The notes beneath the pieces are model-generated. The model worked only from the letters and a program-made list of their open reading frames with translations, did no database searches and was not told where the DNA came from. Positions 8,181-16,228 of a DNA stretch of 64,000 nt are shown piece after piece. This DNA is from Leucobacter denitrificans (GTDB lineage Bacteria; Actinomycetota; Actinomycetes; Actinomycetales; Microbacteriaceae): NCBI RefSeq assembly GCF_014396385.1, contig NZ_CP060716.1, forward strand, positions 1,426,001 to 1,490,000, in the 5' to 3' direction. The translations under genes and the position numbers were made by a program. Numbering within the stretch: position 1 is the stretch's first letter; the number at the start of each line of letters is the position of its first letter.

Positions 8181-9392
8181 CTAACGAACCGAGAAGGTGA
8201 CCGGCAACTTGAGCGGGCCGTGGTTACCCGAATCGGGTAGCCAGACGTCACCGCCCGGGCAGTCAAAGTCAGTGAAGGCCTCGGCAAGTTTCGGCAGCGC
8301 GATGCTCATGTCCGCTCGGGCGATGTAGTGACCGAGGCAGTGGTGCATACCACCGCCAAAGGTGTGGTGGCGCGGGCGATCGGTCGCGAGAATGTCGACC
8401 TCGGGGTCTGGGTAGGCCTCTGGATCGGTACCGCTCGCCATCGTAAACAGGTGCACGGTCGTGCCCTTCTTGATTTCGAGACCGTTGTACTCGAAGTCCT
8501 CATTCGCCTCGCGGGTTACCCATCGCGTCGTGGGGTTGACTCGCAACCCCTCTTCAAGAGCTGGTGTCGCGAGCTCGTCTGGCCTACTCGCAAGCAGCTC
8601 CCACTGGTCGCGGTTGCGCATGTAGGTCTGCAACAGCAACCCGATCTGATTGCGGGTCGTGTCCATGCCGCCAAACAGCATGAGCACGATCGCGTTGCGA
8701 AGCTCGATGTCGTTGAGCTTGTCACCGTGCGCGGTGAAGCCAATGAGTCGCGAGACCACGTCCTCGCCCGGCTCTGCCTTGCGTTCTTCGATGAGCTCCT
8801 CGACGAAGTCATAGAGCTCGTGCACCGCCTGGTCTATCGCCTCAATGTCATCCTTAATCGTGACAGCGAGGGCGTACCCGACCGTGTTCGCGCGAGATGC
8901 GATGAACGGCCAGTGCTTGTGATCGAGACCCATCATCGCGCAGAGCGCGCGCGTTGCGTACGGCTCAGCAAAGTCGCCAATGAACTCGACCGTCTCACCC
9001 TTGGCGTGTTTCTCTTTGAGCCCCTCGATCAGCTCGTCTGCGAGTTCAGCGAACTGCGGTTTCAACTGCTCCGCGACTCGAGGTGAGAATGCCGGGTTGA
9101 GCAGACGACGAATGCGGTGGTGCTCTTCCCCCTCGAGCACGAGCAGGTTCTTTGACCACCAGTCATAGAACTTGCCGCTGTGAACCCCGTTGTGTTCGGG
9201 CCACTTAGCACTGCCCTGGTTCAGGCTCTGATGCTTCAACAGGTCGGTGACCTGTTTGTATCGCAGCACGGCAACGCCGTAGTTGGTGTTCGCGTACCAG
9301 TTACGCTCCCGCGCATCACGAACTTCTTCTGAACTCATTGCGAAGTTTTCGGATGAAATATCGAGGTATGGAACCTCTGTCGCCTGGCTCAT
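8181..9392 (-). CDS. Cytochrome P450 of the amine cluster
   Basis: A 403-aa soluble bacterial class P450. FGGGMHHCLG holds the haem thiolate Cys352; Glu281-Gly-Leu-Arg284 is the ExxR motif; GGMDTTRNQ in the I helix contains the usual Asp244-Thr245 pair for oxygen activation. The ATG is fixed by AAAGGAGTACGA just upstream; an 11-residue longer ORF is less likely. It is the first gene of its operon, divergent from an FprA-like reductase and flavodoxin that would supply electrons. P450s paired with GS-like genes are known for secondary cyclic amine (CYP151) and nitramine (XplA) degradation; whether this one belongs there needs phylogeny. Confidence 0.93.
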   Translation of the reverse strand: MSQATEVPYLDISSENFAMSSEEVRDARERNWYANTNYGVAVLRYKQVTDLLKHQSLNQGSAKWPEHNGVHSGKFYDWWSKNLLVLEGEEHHRIRRLLNPAFSPRVAEQLKPQFAELADELIEGLKEKHAKGETVEFIGDFAEPYATRALCAMMGLDHKHWPFIASRANTVGYALAVTIKDDIEAIDQAVHELYDFVEELIEERKAEPGEDVVSRLIGFTAHGDKLNDIELRNAIVLMLFGGMDTTRNQIGLLLQTYMRNRDQWELLASRPDELATPALEEGLRVNPTTRWVTREANEDFEYNGLEIKKGTTVHLFTMASGTDPEAYPDPEVDILATDRPRHHTFGGGMHHCLGHYIARADMSIALPKLAEAFTDFDCPGGDVWLPDSGNHGPLKLPVTFSVR

Positions 9393-9451
9393 TCGTACTC
9401 CTTTGTCGAATTTCGCTGCCATCACCTTTGATTGGTAAATACGCTATACAT

Positions 9452-9479
9452 AGATCTTTTAATTTGCAAGGGAATACAA
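9452..9479 (-). promoter_or_regulatory. Shared promoter/operator element upstream of the P450 operon
   Basis: TTGCAAGGGAATACAA, preceded by AGATCTTTTAAT, closely matches an element in front of the permease gene (13917-13943). Both lie about 60-67 nt from the start codon of a leftward gene and both genes then use a near-identical AAAGGAGTAC ribosome site. The divergent reductase starts 107 nt away, so one site could serve both directions. It may be a binding site for the local GntR regulator or a conserved -35/-10 region; I cannot tell which. Confidence 0.55.
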
Positions 9480-9586
9480 GCGTGAGACAGCGACTTTTGA
9501 GGCGCAGCTGAACATATACCTTCACAACATGAATCTTTACGAGGTACACTCTTGGCAGACCGGTCTGATTCGCAAAGGAGCTGAAC

Positions 9587-10870
9587 ATGCCGAGCGATCT
9601 TTCTCCCCGCCTCGCCGTGATTGGCAGCGGCCCAGCAGGCTGCTACTTCGCCCAATCAGTGCTTCGCGGAGCCCCCAAGGCCGAGGTCACCATCTTTGAC
9701 CGCTTAGCGAGCCCGTTCGGCCTTGTGCGCTACGGCGTCGCAGCTGATCACCAGCACACCAAAGCAATTACCAGGCAGTTCGAGCGTTTCTTCGCACAAC
9801 CAAACGTGCGGTTTGCGGGCAACGTCGACATTGGCCGCGACATTACGCTCGATGAACTGCGTGAAGCATACGACGCGGTGATCCTCGCAACAGGGTTAAG
9901 CGCCGATCGCAGTTTGGGTTTACCCGGCGAAGCGCTGCTCGGTATTTATGGATCGGGGGGCATCACCCGAGTTCTCAACTCTCACCCCGGTGAGCGCCCT
10001 GAGTTCCCATCGCTAGGCAGCGACGTCGTCGTCATCGGTGGCGGCAATGTCGCGATCGATCTGCTTCGCTTCCTGGTAAAAGATCGCAGCGGGTACGAGG
10101 CGAGCGACATCTCCGATGAGGCGCTTGAGGCGTATCTCGCGAACCCTGCCGAACGCGTCACCGTGCTGCATCGCTCGGGTCCAGCAGAGGCGAAGAGTGA
10201 TCCACAAATACTCAAAGAGCTCGCGGCACTGCCCCGCGGCCGCTACGAGTCACCAGATCTCGCCGATGCGTCGCCCGCGCCAGAGGGCGATCGGCAGGCA
10301 ACCGCTCGGCTCGCGGCGTTCGCTGAGCTCACGAGTGTGGATCGGGAACCCACCACGGCCCCTGTCGTATCGCTGAGGTTCAACACGATTCCGGTCGAGT
10401 TCATCGGAACAGACCAGGTTGAGGCAGTGCGAGTCGAGACTTCCCGCGGCACCGAGACGATCGCAGCAACATCGGTCATCACCGCAATCGGGTTCGAGCA
10501 GGCGTCGAGTGAAATTTCTGAGCTCACCGAGGAACCAGCCGAAACCGGTCGCATCGAACCGGGCATGTACCGCACCGGCTGGGCCAAACGAGGACCTCGC
10601 GGTGCGATTCCAGAAAATCGAGCATGCGCGAAGGGCGTGGCTGAAGAACTCTTGGCCGATCTCGAGGCTGGCACCCTCACTGTGGGGTCGCCGGGGTTCG
10701 ATGCTCTGAGCAACGATCTGCATGAACGTTCAATCTCGTACGAGCAGTGGACGAAGCTAGACTCACACGAGCGCGAATCAGCCGCAGAGGGCCGGGTTCG
10801 ACGCAAACTTACTGATCATAATGAGATGGTCAACATTGCACGTGATGCTCAAACGGGCGAAAGGAACTGA
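9587..10870 (+). CDS. FprA-like NADPH reductase dedicated to the P450/flavodoxin
   Basis: A 427-aa adrenodoxin-reductase-type flavoprotein that should move electrons from NADPH via FAD to the flavodoxin encoded next. IGSGPAGCYFA (Gly13-Gly18) is the FAD Rossmann motif, ASPFGLVRYGVAADHQHTK is the family signature, and VVVIGGGNVAIDLLR is the NADPH-binding dinucleotide fold; TGWAKRGPRG is the conserved C-terminal FAD loop. It is distinct from the second FprA encoded beside the menaquinone genes. AAAGGAGCTGAAC precedes the ATG. The flavodoxin starts 6 nt after the stop. The pairing resembles XplB in RDX degraders, but here reductase, flavodoxin and P450 are separate proteins. Confidence 0.9.
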   Translation: MPSDLSPRLAVIGSGPAGCYFAQSVLRGAPKAEVTIFDRLASPFGLVRYGVAADHQHTKAITRQFERFFAQPNVRFAGNVDIGRDITLDELREAYDAVILATGLSADRSLGLPGEALLGIYGSGGITRVLNSHPGERPEFPSLGSDVVVIGGGNVAIDLLRFLVKDRSGYEASDISDEALEAYLANPAERVTVLHRSGPAEAKSDPQILKELAALPRGRYESPDLADASPAPEGDRQATARLAAFAELTSVDREPTTAPVVSLRFNTIPVEFIGTDQVEAVRVETSRGTETIAATSVITAIGFEQASSEISELTEEPAETGRIEPGMYRTGWAKRGPRGAIPENRACAKGVAEELLADLEAGTLTVGSPGFDALSNDLHERSISYEQWTKLDSHERESAAEGRVRRKLTDHNEMVNIARDAQTGERN

Positions 10871-10876
10871 GGCATC

Positions 10877-11338
10877 GTGAAGATTACCGTGTTGTATGGA
10901 ACCGAATCGGGGAACAGCGAGCTCGTCGCCGAAGACCTCGGTGCGAAGCTACGCGAAACCCACGACGACGTCGAGATCTTTGATCTTCAAGACTTTGATC
11001 CGGCCGACCTCACCGCCGAACATTTCTACGTGGTCGTGTGCTCGACCCACGGCGAGGGTGATCTGCCAAACACCGCGATCGACTTCGCCGAAAAGTTCGA
11101 CCAACTTCTGCCTGACCTCACGGGCATGCGCTACGCGATCTTCGGGCTGGGCGACAGCTTTTACGATACGTACAGCCAGGGCAGCGAACACCTTGACCGC
11201 CGTTTCACCGCGCAGGGCGCCGAGCGCGTTGGCGAGTACGGCCGCCACGACGCCTCGTCGTGGGACATGCCGAGCGACATAGCTCTCGAGTGGCTGCCCG
11301 GCGCAATGGAGGCGGCAGGACTTGCGCTCGCTGGCTAA
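10877..11338 (+). CDS. Flavodoxin
   Basis: A 153-aa FMN electron carrier. YGTESGNSELVAEDL (Tyr8 onward) is the phosphate-binding loop, and STHGEGDLPNT and FGLGDSFYDTY are the two isoalloxazine loops. Length and fold match short-chain flavodoxins and the flavodoxin part of diflavin enzymes. The start is GTG or ATG: CATCGTGAAG places GTG at the chosen start. It lies 6 nt after the reductase and is convergent with hydrolase copy B (15-nt gap). Expected to deliver electrons from the reductase to the P450, replacing the more usual ferredoxin. Confidence 0.93.
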   Translation: MKITVLYGTESGNSELVAEDLGAKLRETHDDVEIFDLQDFDPADLTAEHFYVVVCSTHGEGDLPNTAIDFAEKFDQLLPDLTGMRYAIFGLGDSFYDTYSQGSEHLDRRFTAQGAERVGEYGRHDASSWDMPSDIALEWLPGAMEAAGLALAG

Positions 11339-11353
11339 GTTGCTTCGACTGAC

Positions 11354-12166
11354 CTAGTTGTCATCGTTGCCTGAGTTGTCGCCCGTGCGAGCGACAACCT
11401 CGTCGACAAACCCCTGAAAGATCTTGCGGCGATCATCGAGATCGGCGCCCGGCTCCTCGGGGTGCCACTGCACGCCGATCATCCACGTCGCGGTGCGATG
11501 CTCAGTTCCCTCGACGATTCCGTCGTGCGCCCGCGCGGTGACACGGAGTTCGGGAGCGACCTCGTCGACCGCCTGATGATGCCCGTTACGCACTGAAATG
11601 ACTTCGCTGCCCATGATCTCAGCGATCTTCGATCCGGGTTCGAGCATCACCTCTTCATTGATGAACAGCGGGTTGCCATCACCCTTGTGGAGCGGCCAGT
11701 TCTCGATGTCGGGGAACAATGTGCCACCGAAAGCTACGTTGAAGAGCTGCGATCCACGACAAATTGCGAGCGTCGTGACATCGCGAGCCGCGGCCTCACG
11801 AAATAGGTCGATGCAGTAATCATCGGCACGGCGATCGATGCCGTACAGATTGTCGGGCAGCTCTCCCGTGTAGCCGTACGCGTCGGGATCAACATCGGCC
11901 CCACCCAAGAACACGATGCCATCGGCTCCATCAAACACCTCGGCCGCCGGTTTCAGTTCGGTGTCCGTCGTGTACTCGACGAGTCGCGGTCGGCCACCGG
12001 CAGCGCGAATCGCGTCGAACGCGAGCCTCGTGGTCTCCTCTTGGATCGTGGCAGCGCCTTTACCCATTCCTGGAAAGCCGAGGGAAACGACCATGGGAAT
12101 GATCGGGCCATTCGGGTTCTCGTCGGCGGACGGACGAAACTGCTCTGGATCAATCGAAACGACCAT
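11354..12166 (-). CDS. Class I glutamine amidotransferase-like gamma-glutamyl hydrolase (PuuD-like), copy B
   Basis: A 270-aa peptidase C26-type enzyme. LAICRGSQLFNVAFGGTL carries Cys136 and GVQWHPEEPG carries His235 and Glu237; FLGGADVDPDAYGYTGELPD is the conserved loop. It is clearly diverged from copy A (longer N-terminus, different surface loops), so the two probably act on different gamma-glutamyl intermediates or one is a repair enzyme. It follows the permease in a leftward operon, separated by 81 nt containing a hairpin. The ATG is preceded closely by GTGGAG; the GTG one codon earlier is equally possible. Confidence 0.82.
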   Translation of the reverse strand: MVVSIDPEQFRPSADENPNGPIIPMVVSLGFPGMGKGAATIQEETTRLAFDAIRAAGGRPRLVEYTTDTELKPAAEVFDGADGIVFLGGADVDPDAYGYTGELPDNLYGIDRRADDYCIDLFREAAARDVTTLAICRGSQLFNVAFGGTLFPDIENWPLHKGDGNPLFINEEVMLEPGSKIAEIMGSEVISVRNGHHQAVDEVAPELRVTARAHDGIVEGTEHRTATWMIGVQWHPEEPGADLDDRRKIFQGFVDEVVARTGDNSGNDDN

Positions 12167-12191
12167 CACTCCACTTTCACTCTGGTGACGC

Positions 12192-12230
12192 GACAGCGGG
12201 CGACCGATACTGGCTCGGCCGCCCGCTGTC
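12192..12230 (-). promoter_or_regulatory. Intercistronic hairpin between permease and hydrolase B
   Basis: GACAGCGGGCG pairs with CGCCCGCTGTC (11 bp, 17-nt loop). No T tract follows, so it may be a partial terminator or an mRNA-stability element that sets hydrolase level relative to permease. Confidence 0.5.
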
Positions 12231-12247
12231 ACTCAGTTGTACGAATA

Positions 12248-13849
12248 TTATGCGTCTTGTGGTGCCACTACCTTGACTGGCCCGCTCGCATCACCAGCAG
12301 GGGCATCGCCGCGGAGGTGCGCCTTGGTTCCCAGCATGTACAAGAAACCAACCACGAGCACGATCACGAGCACGATGAGCACCGCCCAGTCGAGGAAGGT
12401 GTTGTCGTTCACTGGCCACGGGAACGAAATGTTCACGATCGCCAGGATGCCCCAGATGAGCGCGAGGATGTTGACCGGGTATGCCCAGGCTCCGAGCTTG
12501 AACTTACCGGCCGGCTTCCATCCCTTGATACGGGCGCGAAGGGCCGCGAGCACCACCATTTGGAATCCGATGTAGATGCCGACGGTACCGAACGCAATGA
12601 GCGCGGTCAGTGCATTCTCTGCGAACAGCGAGAGCAGAATGAACAGCCCTGGGAACACCGCCGCCGTGATGACCGCGTTGCTCGGAACACCGCGCGACGG
12701 CGTGTGGTGTGCAAGCCACTTCGAAGCTGGCAAGAAGCCGTCGCGACCCATCGAGAAAAGCAGACGGCTGGCTGCAGCCTGCAGGCTCGTGACGCACGAG
12801 ATAAACGCGATACACACGATGATCATCACGATTGGGAATACCGGACCGAACGCGTCGCTAATCGCCGCGCTAATCGGATTCGCAACAGTGCCGTCAGCGA
12901 CCTTCGAGTAGTCGGGAACCGCGAGCACGAGAGCGAACACGAGCAGGTTAGCCGTGAGGCCACCCACGTAGAGCGTCATGCGCATCGACTTTGGCACCTG
13001 GCGACTCGGATCCTTGATCTCCTCTGCGACGTCACCGTTTGCTTCGAAGCCGTAGTAGGCGTACATACCAATGAGCGCCGCCCAAGCGAACGCACCGAAG
13101 TATCCACCAACCCCGCTACCGAACGGTCCATCGGCACCGATTGCGGTCACCGTTCCATCGGCTGCCGTGATCTGGTTCGTAAAGAACACTGAGAACGAGT
13201 GTCCCGGATGCTCCGGGTTATCGCCCGCGAGGAAAATGAAGTTGCGAATAATGAGATAGACACCGATTGCAACCGAACCGATCATCTCGGCGATCAGCCC
13301 CACCAAGGCCGCGATACTCAACACCTTGGTTCCCGAGTAGTTAAGTATCGATGCGATCGCCAGCGCGCCGAACGCCACCAGGATTGTGGCAGTCGCGGTC
13401 GGTGCCGGACGCGCCTCGTCGTAACCAAGGAACGCATCGATCAAGAATGGCGCAACGCTGTACGCGACGGCGGCGATGGTACCAACGAGCGCAACCACGT
13501 AGATCCACCCGTTCATCCAAGCCCACTTGCGACCCCAGAGACGGCGAGACCACGGATACACGCCGCCGGCGACCGGGTAGTTCGATACGACCTCACCAAA
13601 GATGAGCGCCACGAAGAACTGCCCGACGAGCGCAATAGTGAGTGCCCACGCCATGGGTGGGCCCGCAGCCATGAACGAGAACGCGAACATCGCGTAAACG
13701 CCAGCAATCGGGGAGAGGTAGGTAAAGCCCAGGGAGACGTTCCCCCAAAAACTCATCTCCCGCTTAAACGTAGTGTCGTAGGTATAGCCGAGTGATGCCA
13801 GATGGGCGGCATCCTCGTCGTGTCCTGGCGACATCGATGTGTGAGCCAT
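12248..13849 (-). CDS. APC-superfamily amino acid/amine permease
   Basis: A 533-aa inner-membrane transporter with about 12 hydrophobic segments. The opening FWGNVSLGFTYLSPIAGVYA is the first APC transmembrane helix, and GMYAYYGFEANGDVAEEIKD followed by PSRQVPKSMRMTLYVGG is the conserved loop of eukaryote-like amine/choline (AAT/ACT) permeases. It is the likely importer of the amine handled by the neighbouring ligase and P450. AAAGGAG lies 10 nt before the ATG; a 9-codon longer ORF is less likely. Its promoter region carries the element shared with the P450 operon. Substrate is inferred from context only. Confidence 0.88.
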   Translation of the reverse strand: MAHTSMSPGHDEDAAHLASLGYTYDTTFKREMSFWGNVSLGFTYLSPIAGVYAMFAFSFMAAGPPMAWALTIALVGQFFVALIFGEVVSNYPVAGGVYPWSRRLWGRKWAWMNGWIYVVALVGTIAAVAYSVAPFLIDAFLGYDEARPAPTATATILVAFGALAIASILNYSGTKVLSIAALVGLIAEMIGSVAIGVYLIIRNFIFLAGDNPEHPGHSFSVFFTNQITAADGTVTAIGADGPFGSGVGGYFGAFAWAALIGMYAYYGFEANGDVAEEIKDPSRQVPKSMRMTLYVGGLTANLLVFALVLAVPDYSKVADGTVANPISAAISDAFGPVFPIVMIIVCIAFISCVTSLQAAASRLLFSMGRDGFLPASKWLAHHTPSRGVPSNAVITAAVFPGLFILLSLFAENALTALIAFGTVGIYIGFQMVVLAALRARIKGWKPAGKFKLGAWAYPVNILALIWGILAIVNISFPWPVNDNTFLDWAVLIVLVIVLVVGFLYMLGTKAHLRGDAPAGDASGPVKVVAPQDA

Positions 13850-13916
13850 GATACTTGTACTCCTTTGTACGATCACCGCCGACTTGACGCCGACGATTAG
13901 CTATTAAAGTACATGC

Positions 13917-13943
13917 AGATGTTTTATTCTGCAAGGAATACAA
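13917..13943 (-). promoter_or_regulatory. Shared promoter/operator element upstream of the permease gene
   Basis: CTGCAAGGAATACAA preceded by AGATGTTTTATT, nearly identical to the P450 upstream element, one base shorter in the GG run. It lies 67 nt before the permease start. The match in otherwise unrelated DNA suggests co-regulation of uptake and oxidation. Confidence 0.55.
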
Positions 13944-14028
13944 AGGGCTGTCGCCGTATTGTGTCCGGGAAAGTTACTGATTAATTTATCTGTGCATGAA
14001 TTCAGAATGCCGGTGAATTACTGCCAGA

Positions 14029-14382
14029 TCACTGCCACAGCACAGCGATAACGACATTGAGCACGCCGAGGCCAGCAAGCGCGCCGAACGTTCCGGCAGA
14101 CACGTCGCTCTTCTTGCGATTGAACAGCGTGAGAGCGACCATTGCGATGAGCACGACCATCTTGAGCGAGATCTTCAGGTTGTCAACCGGCTCGTCAAGC
14201 ATGTACTTGAAGACGACGAGCAGCAGACCGGTCAAGAACATGGTGTTGAGGCCGTGAAATAGCCCCGGCACGATGGCACCCCGCCCCGCCTTTGCAGCCG
14301 GTAGCTGCGCAAGGGCGGTGCCGAAGACTGCCGCAAAGCCGATGATGTGGATGACGACCAGTACGCCTTTGAGGATCTCCAT
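14029..14382 (-). CDS. Small four-helix membrane protein, unknown function
   Basis: A 117-aa protein with about four hydrophobic helices: residues 5-25 (GVLVVIHIIGFAAVFGTALA), 45-62, 70-87 and 98-116. No catalytic motif is visible. A TAGGCT -10 box lies 6 nt before the ATG, so it is probably a leaderless monocistronic gene, divergent from trhO. I do not recognise a family with confidence; it resembles small conserved actinobacterial membrane proteins. Confidence 0.75.
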   Translation of the reverse strand: MEILKGVLVVIHIIGFAAVFGTALAQLPAAKAGRGAIVPGLFHGLNTMFLTGLLLVVFKYMLDEPVDNLKISLKMVVLIAMVALTLFNRKKSDVSAGTFGALAGLGVLNVVIAVLWQ

Positions 14383-14388
14383 AACCTA

Positions 14389-14413
14389 AGCCTAAGCAAC
14401 GACGACGTACCAT
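14389..14413. promoter_or_regulatory. Back-to-back leaderless promoters
   Basis: Leftward TAGGCT (14394-14389) serves the small membrane protein and rightward TACCAT (14408-14413) serves trhO; each sits 6 or 7 nt before its start codon, so both promoters share a 38-bp intergenic space. Confidence 0.5.
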
Positions 14414-14420
14414 TGGTAGC

Positions 14421-15362
14421 GTGAGTGACCCGAAGATTCTGCTGTACTACGCATTTGCCCCCGTTGCCGACCCAGAAGCCGCGCGCCTCTGGCAGCGCGA
14501 GCTGTGCGAGTCGCTCGGCCTGCGCGGCCGTATCATCATCTCGAAGCACGGCATCAATGGCACCGTTGGTGGCGAAATCGACGCGTGCAAGCAGTACCTC
14601 AAGCGCACACGCGAGTACGGCCCGTTCAGAGGCATCGACGTGAAGTGGAGCGATGGCACCGGTTTCGTCGACGCCAAGCCCACGATGCTTCGCGGGGTGG
14701 ATCGCAGCGCGCCCTGGAAGCAGATTGCCGATTTCCCGAAGCTCAGCGTCAAAGTGCGCGATGAGCTCGTCGCATTCGGCATTCCTGAGGAGACGAAGGT
14801 CGACGCGAGCGGAGTCGTGGGTGGCGGCAAGCACCTGAGCCCTGAGAGGGTGAACAAGCTAGTCGCTGAGCGCGGCGATGACGTCGTCTTCCTCGACGGT
14901 CGCAACGCCTGGGAGGCCGAGATCGGCAAGTTCAAGGGCGCAATCGTGCCAGACGTCACGACGACGCACGACTTCATTGCCCAGATTGAGTCCGGGGCAT
15001 TTGATGACATCAAGGGCAAGCCAATTGTCACCTACTGCACCGGTGGCATTCGCTGCGAGATCCTCTCGGCCGCAATGGTTGCCCGCGGTTTCGAAGAGGT
15101 GTACCAAATCGACGGCGGAATCGTGCGCTACGGCGAACAGTTTGGCAACGGTGGCCTGTGGGAGGGCTCTCTCGCGGTGTTTGACGGTCGAGAAACGATG
15201 GACTTTGAGCCTGGCGCAAAGGTGCTCGGCACCTGCGTCGTGTGTGGATCAGCGACTTCGTCGCTCGCGAACTGCGCCGATGGTTCATGCCGCGCGCGCC
15301 TGGTCGCCTGCGCCTCGCACGAAGCGGCGCATTGCCAGGAGCACGCGGCCGCCCGGGTCTAA
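14421..15362 (+). CDS. trhO: tRNA uridine(34) hydroxylase (rhodanese-like TrhO/YceA)
   Basis: A 313-aa cytosolic enzyme of the YceA/TrhO family, which hydroxylates U34 of certain tRNAs in an oxygen-dependent reaction on the way to carboxymethoxyuridine-type modifications. The N-terminal domain contains [17 protein letters not shown]; the rhodanese domain carries the catalytic loop YCTGGIRCE. The C-terminal region has CVVCG...CADGSC cysteines typical of the family. The start is GTG with a TACCAT -10 box 7 nt upstream. The next gene follows after 2 nt. Confidence 0.92.
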   Translation: MSDPKILLYYAFAPVADPEAARLWQRELCESLGLRGRIIISKHGINGTVGGEIDACKQYLKRTREYGPFRGIDVKWSDGTGFVDAKPTMLRGVDRSAPWKQIADFPKLSVKVRDELVAFGIPEETKVDASGVVGGGKHLSPERVNKLVAERGDDVVFLDGRNAWEAEIGKFKGAIVPDVTTTHDFIAQIESGAFDDIKGKPIVTYCTGGIRCEILSAAMVARGFEEVYQIDGGIVRYGEQFGNGGLWEGSLAVFDGRETMDFEPGAKVLGTCVVCGSATSSLANCADGSCRARLVACASHEAAHCQEHAAARV

Positions 15363-15364
15363 GC

Positions 15365-16228
15365 ATGTCGATCACGCCGTCGCCGGAGGATTACGCAATC
15401 ACTGAGGTCGAAACCGCTGATCGCGTTCGATCGCTCGCGCTCGTCGACAAAGCACTCGACCGCATTCTCTCAGTACAGCGGCCTATTGTGCTCGGGCACA
15501 TTCGCCGATTGCGGGCCCGGCACCCCGAGGCGAGCCCAGCTGTTCTCATCAGTTTGCTCGAGAAGCATTACCTCACGACAGTGATGGCTGGCGGAGCAGG
15601 GGTCGGCGCCACTGCTGCGATTCCCGGAGTCGGAACCGCGGCGGCTCTCGCTATTTCGAGCGCGGAGACCATCGGCTTTATCGAGGCGACGGCCCTGTAC
15701 GGTCACGCGGTTGCCGAAGTTCACGGACTGGTGCTCGCAGATCGCGAGCGTGCCCACGCCCTGATTCTCGCGCTCATGCTCGGCGATGAGGGCGCCTCGC
15801 TACTTAGACAAGTGACGGGTCAGGTCGCCGGCGGCACGATTCGGAACGTTTTTTGGGGTGAGGTCATCACGAAGTCGATGCCGAAGAACCTCGTGAACCC
15901 AGCGGTGGATCAGCTTCGCAAGCTCTTCCTCAAGCAGCTCGCAAAGAAGGGCACAGCTTCGGTCATCGGCAAGGTGATTCCCTACGGAGTCGGCGCAGTC
16001 ATTGGCGGCACGGGCAACCGACTTCTCGGTGGTCGCATCGTCAAGAACTCGCGACGAACCTTCGGACCCGCGCCGCTGTACTTCCCGTTCGAACTTGCCG
16101 AGGTCGCACCGAAAGTGCCCGCAAAGGTTCGCCGAGCGGAACGCAAGGCGCTGCGAGCGGAGCAAAAGATGCTGCGCTCACAGCCTGCAGATCACCAGAT
16201 CGAAACGCGCTCTTCTGGCGACAGGTAG
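15365..16228 (+). CDS. Conserved hypothetical protein with central hydrophobic Gly/Ala segment
   Basis: A 287-aa protein. Residues about 70-105 (GGAGVGATAAIPGVGTAAAL) form a small-residue hydrophobic hairpin that could insert in a membrane; a second such stretch is near residue 200 (IPYGVGAVIGGTGNRLLGG). The C-terminus is highly basic (RRAERKALRAEQKMLR). I cannot assign a function. It starts 2 nt after trhO, so it is likely co-transcribed, and its end overlaps the convergent M13 peptidase gene by 37 nt. The start ATG has only a weak ribosome site. Confidence 0.7.
   Translation: MSITPSPEDYAITEVETADRVRSLALVDKALDRILSVQRPIVLGHIRRLRARHPEASPAVLISLLEKHYLTTVMAGGAGVGATAAIPGVGTAAALAISSAETIGFIEATALYGHAVAEVHGLVLADRERAHALILALMLGDEGASLLRQVTGQVAGGTIRNVFWGEVITKSMPKNLVNPAVDQLRKLFLKQLAKKGTASVIGKVIPYGVGAVIGGTGNRLLGGRIVKNSRRTFGPAPLYFPFELAEVAPKVPAKVRRAERKALRAEQKMLRSQPADHQIETRSSGDR

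Noticed and set aside
12041..13192. 383-aa frame antisense to permease and hydrolase B
   Set aside because: Charged low-complexity sequence without homology; both minus-strand genes are well supported.
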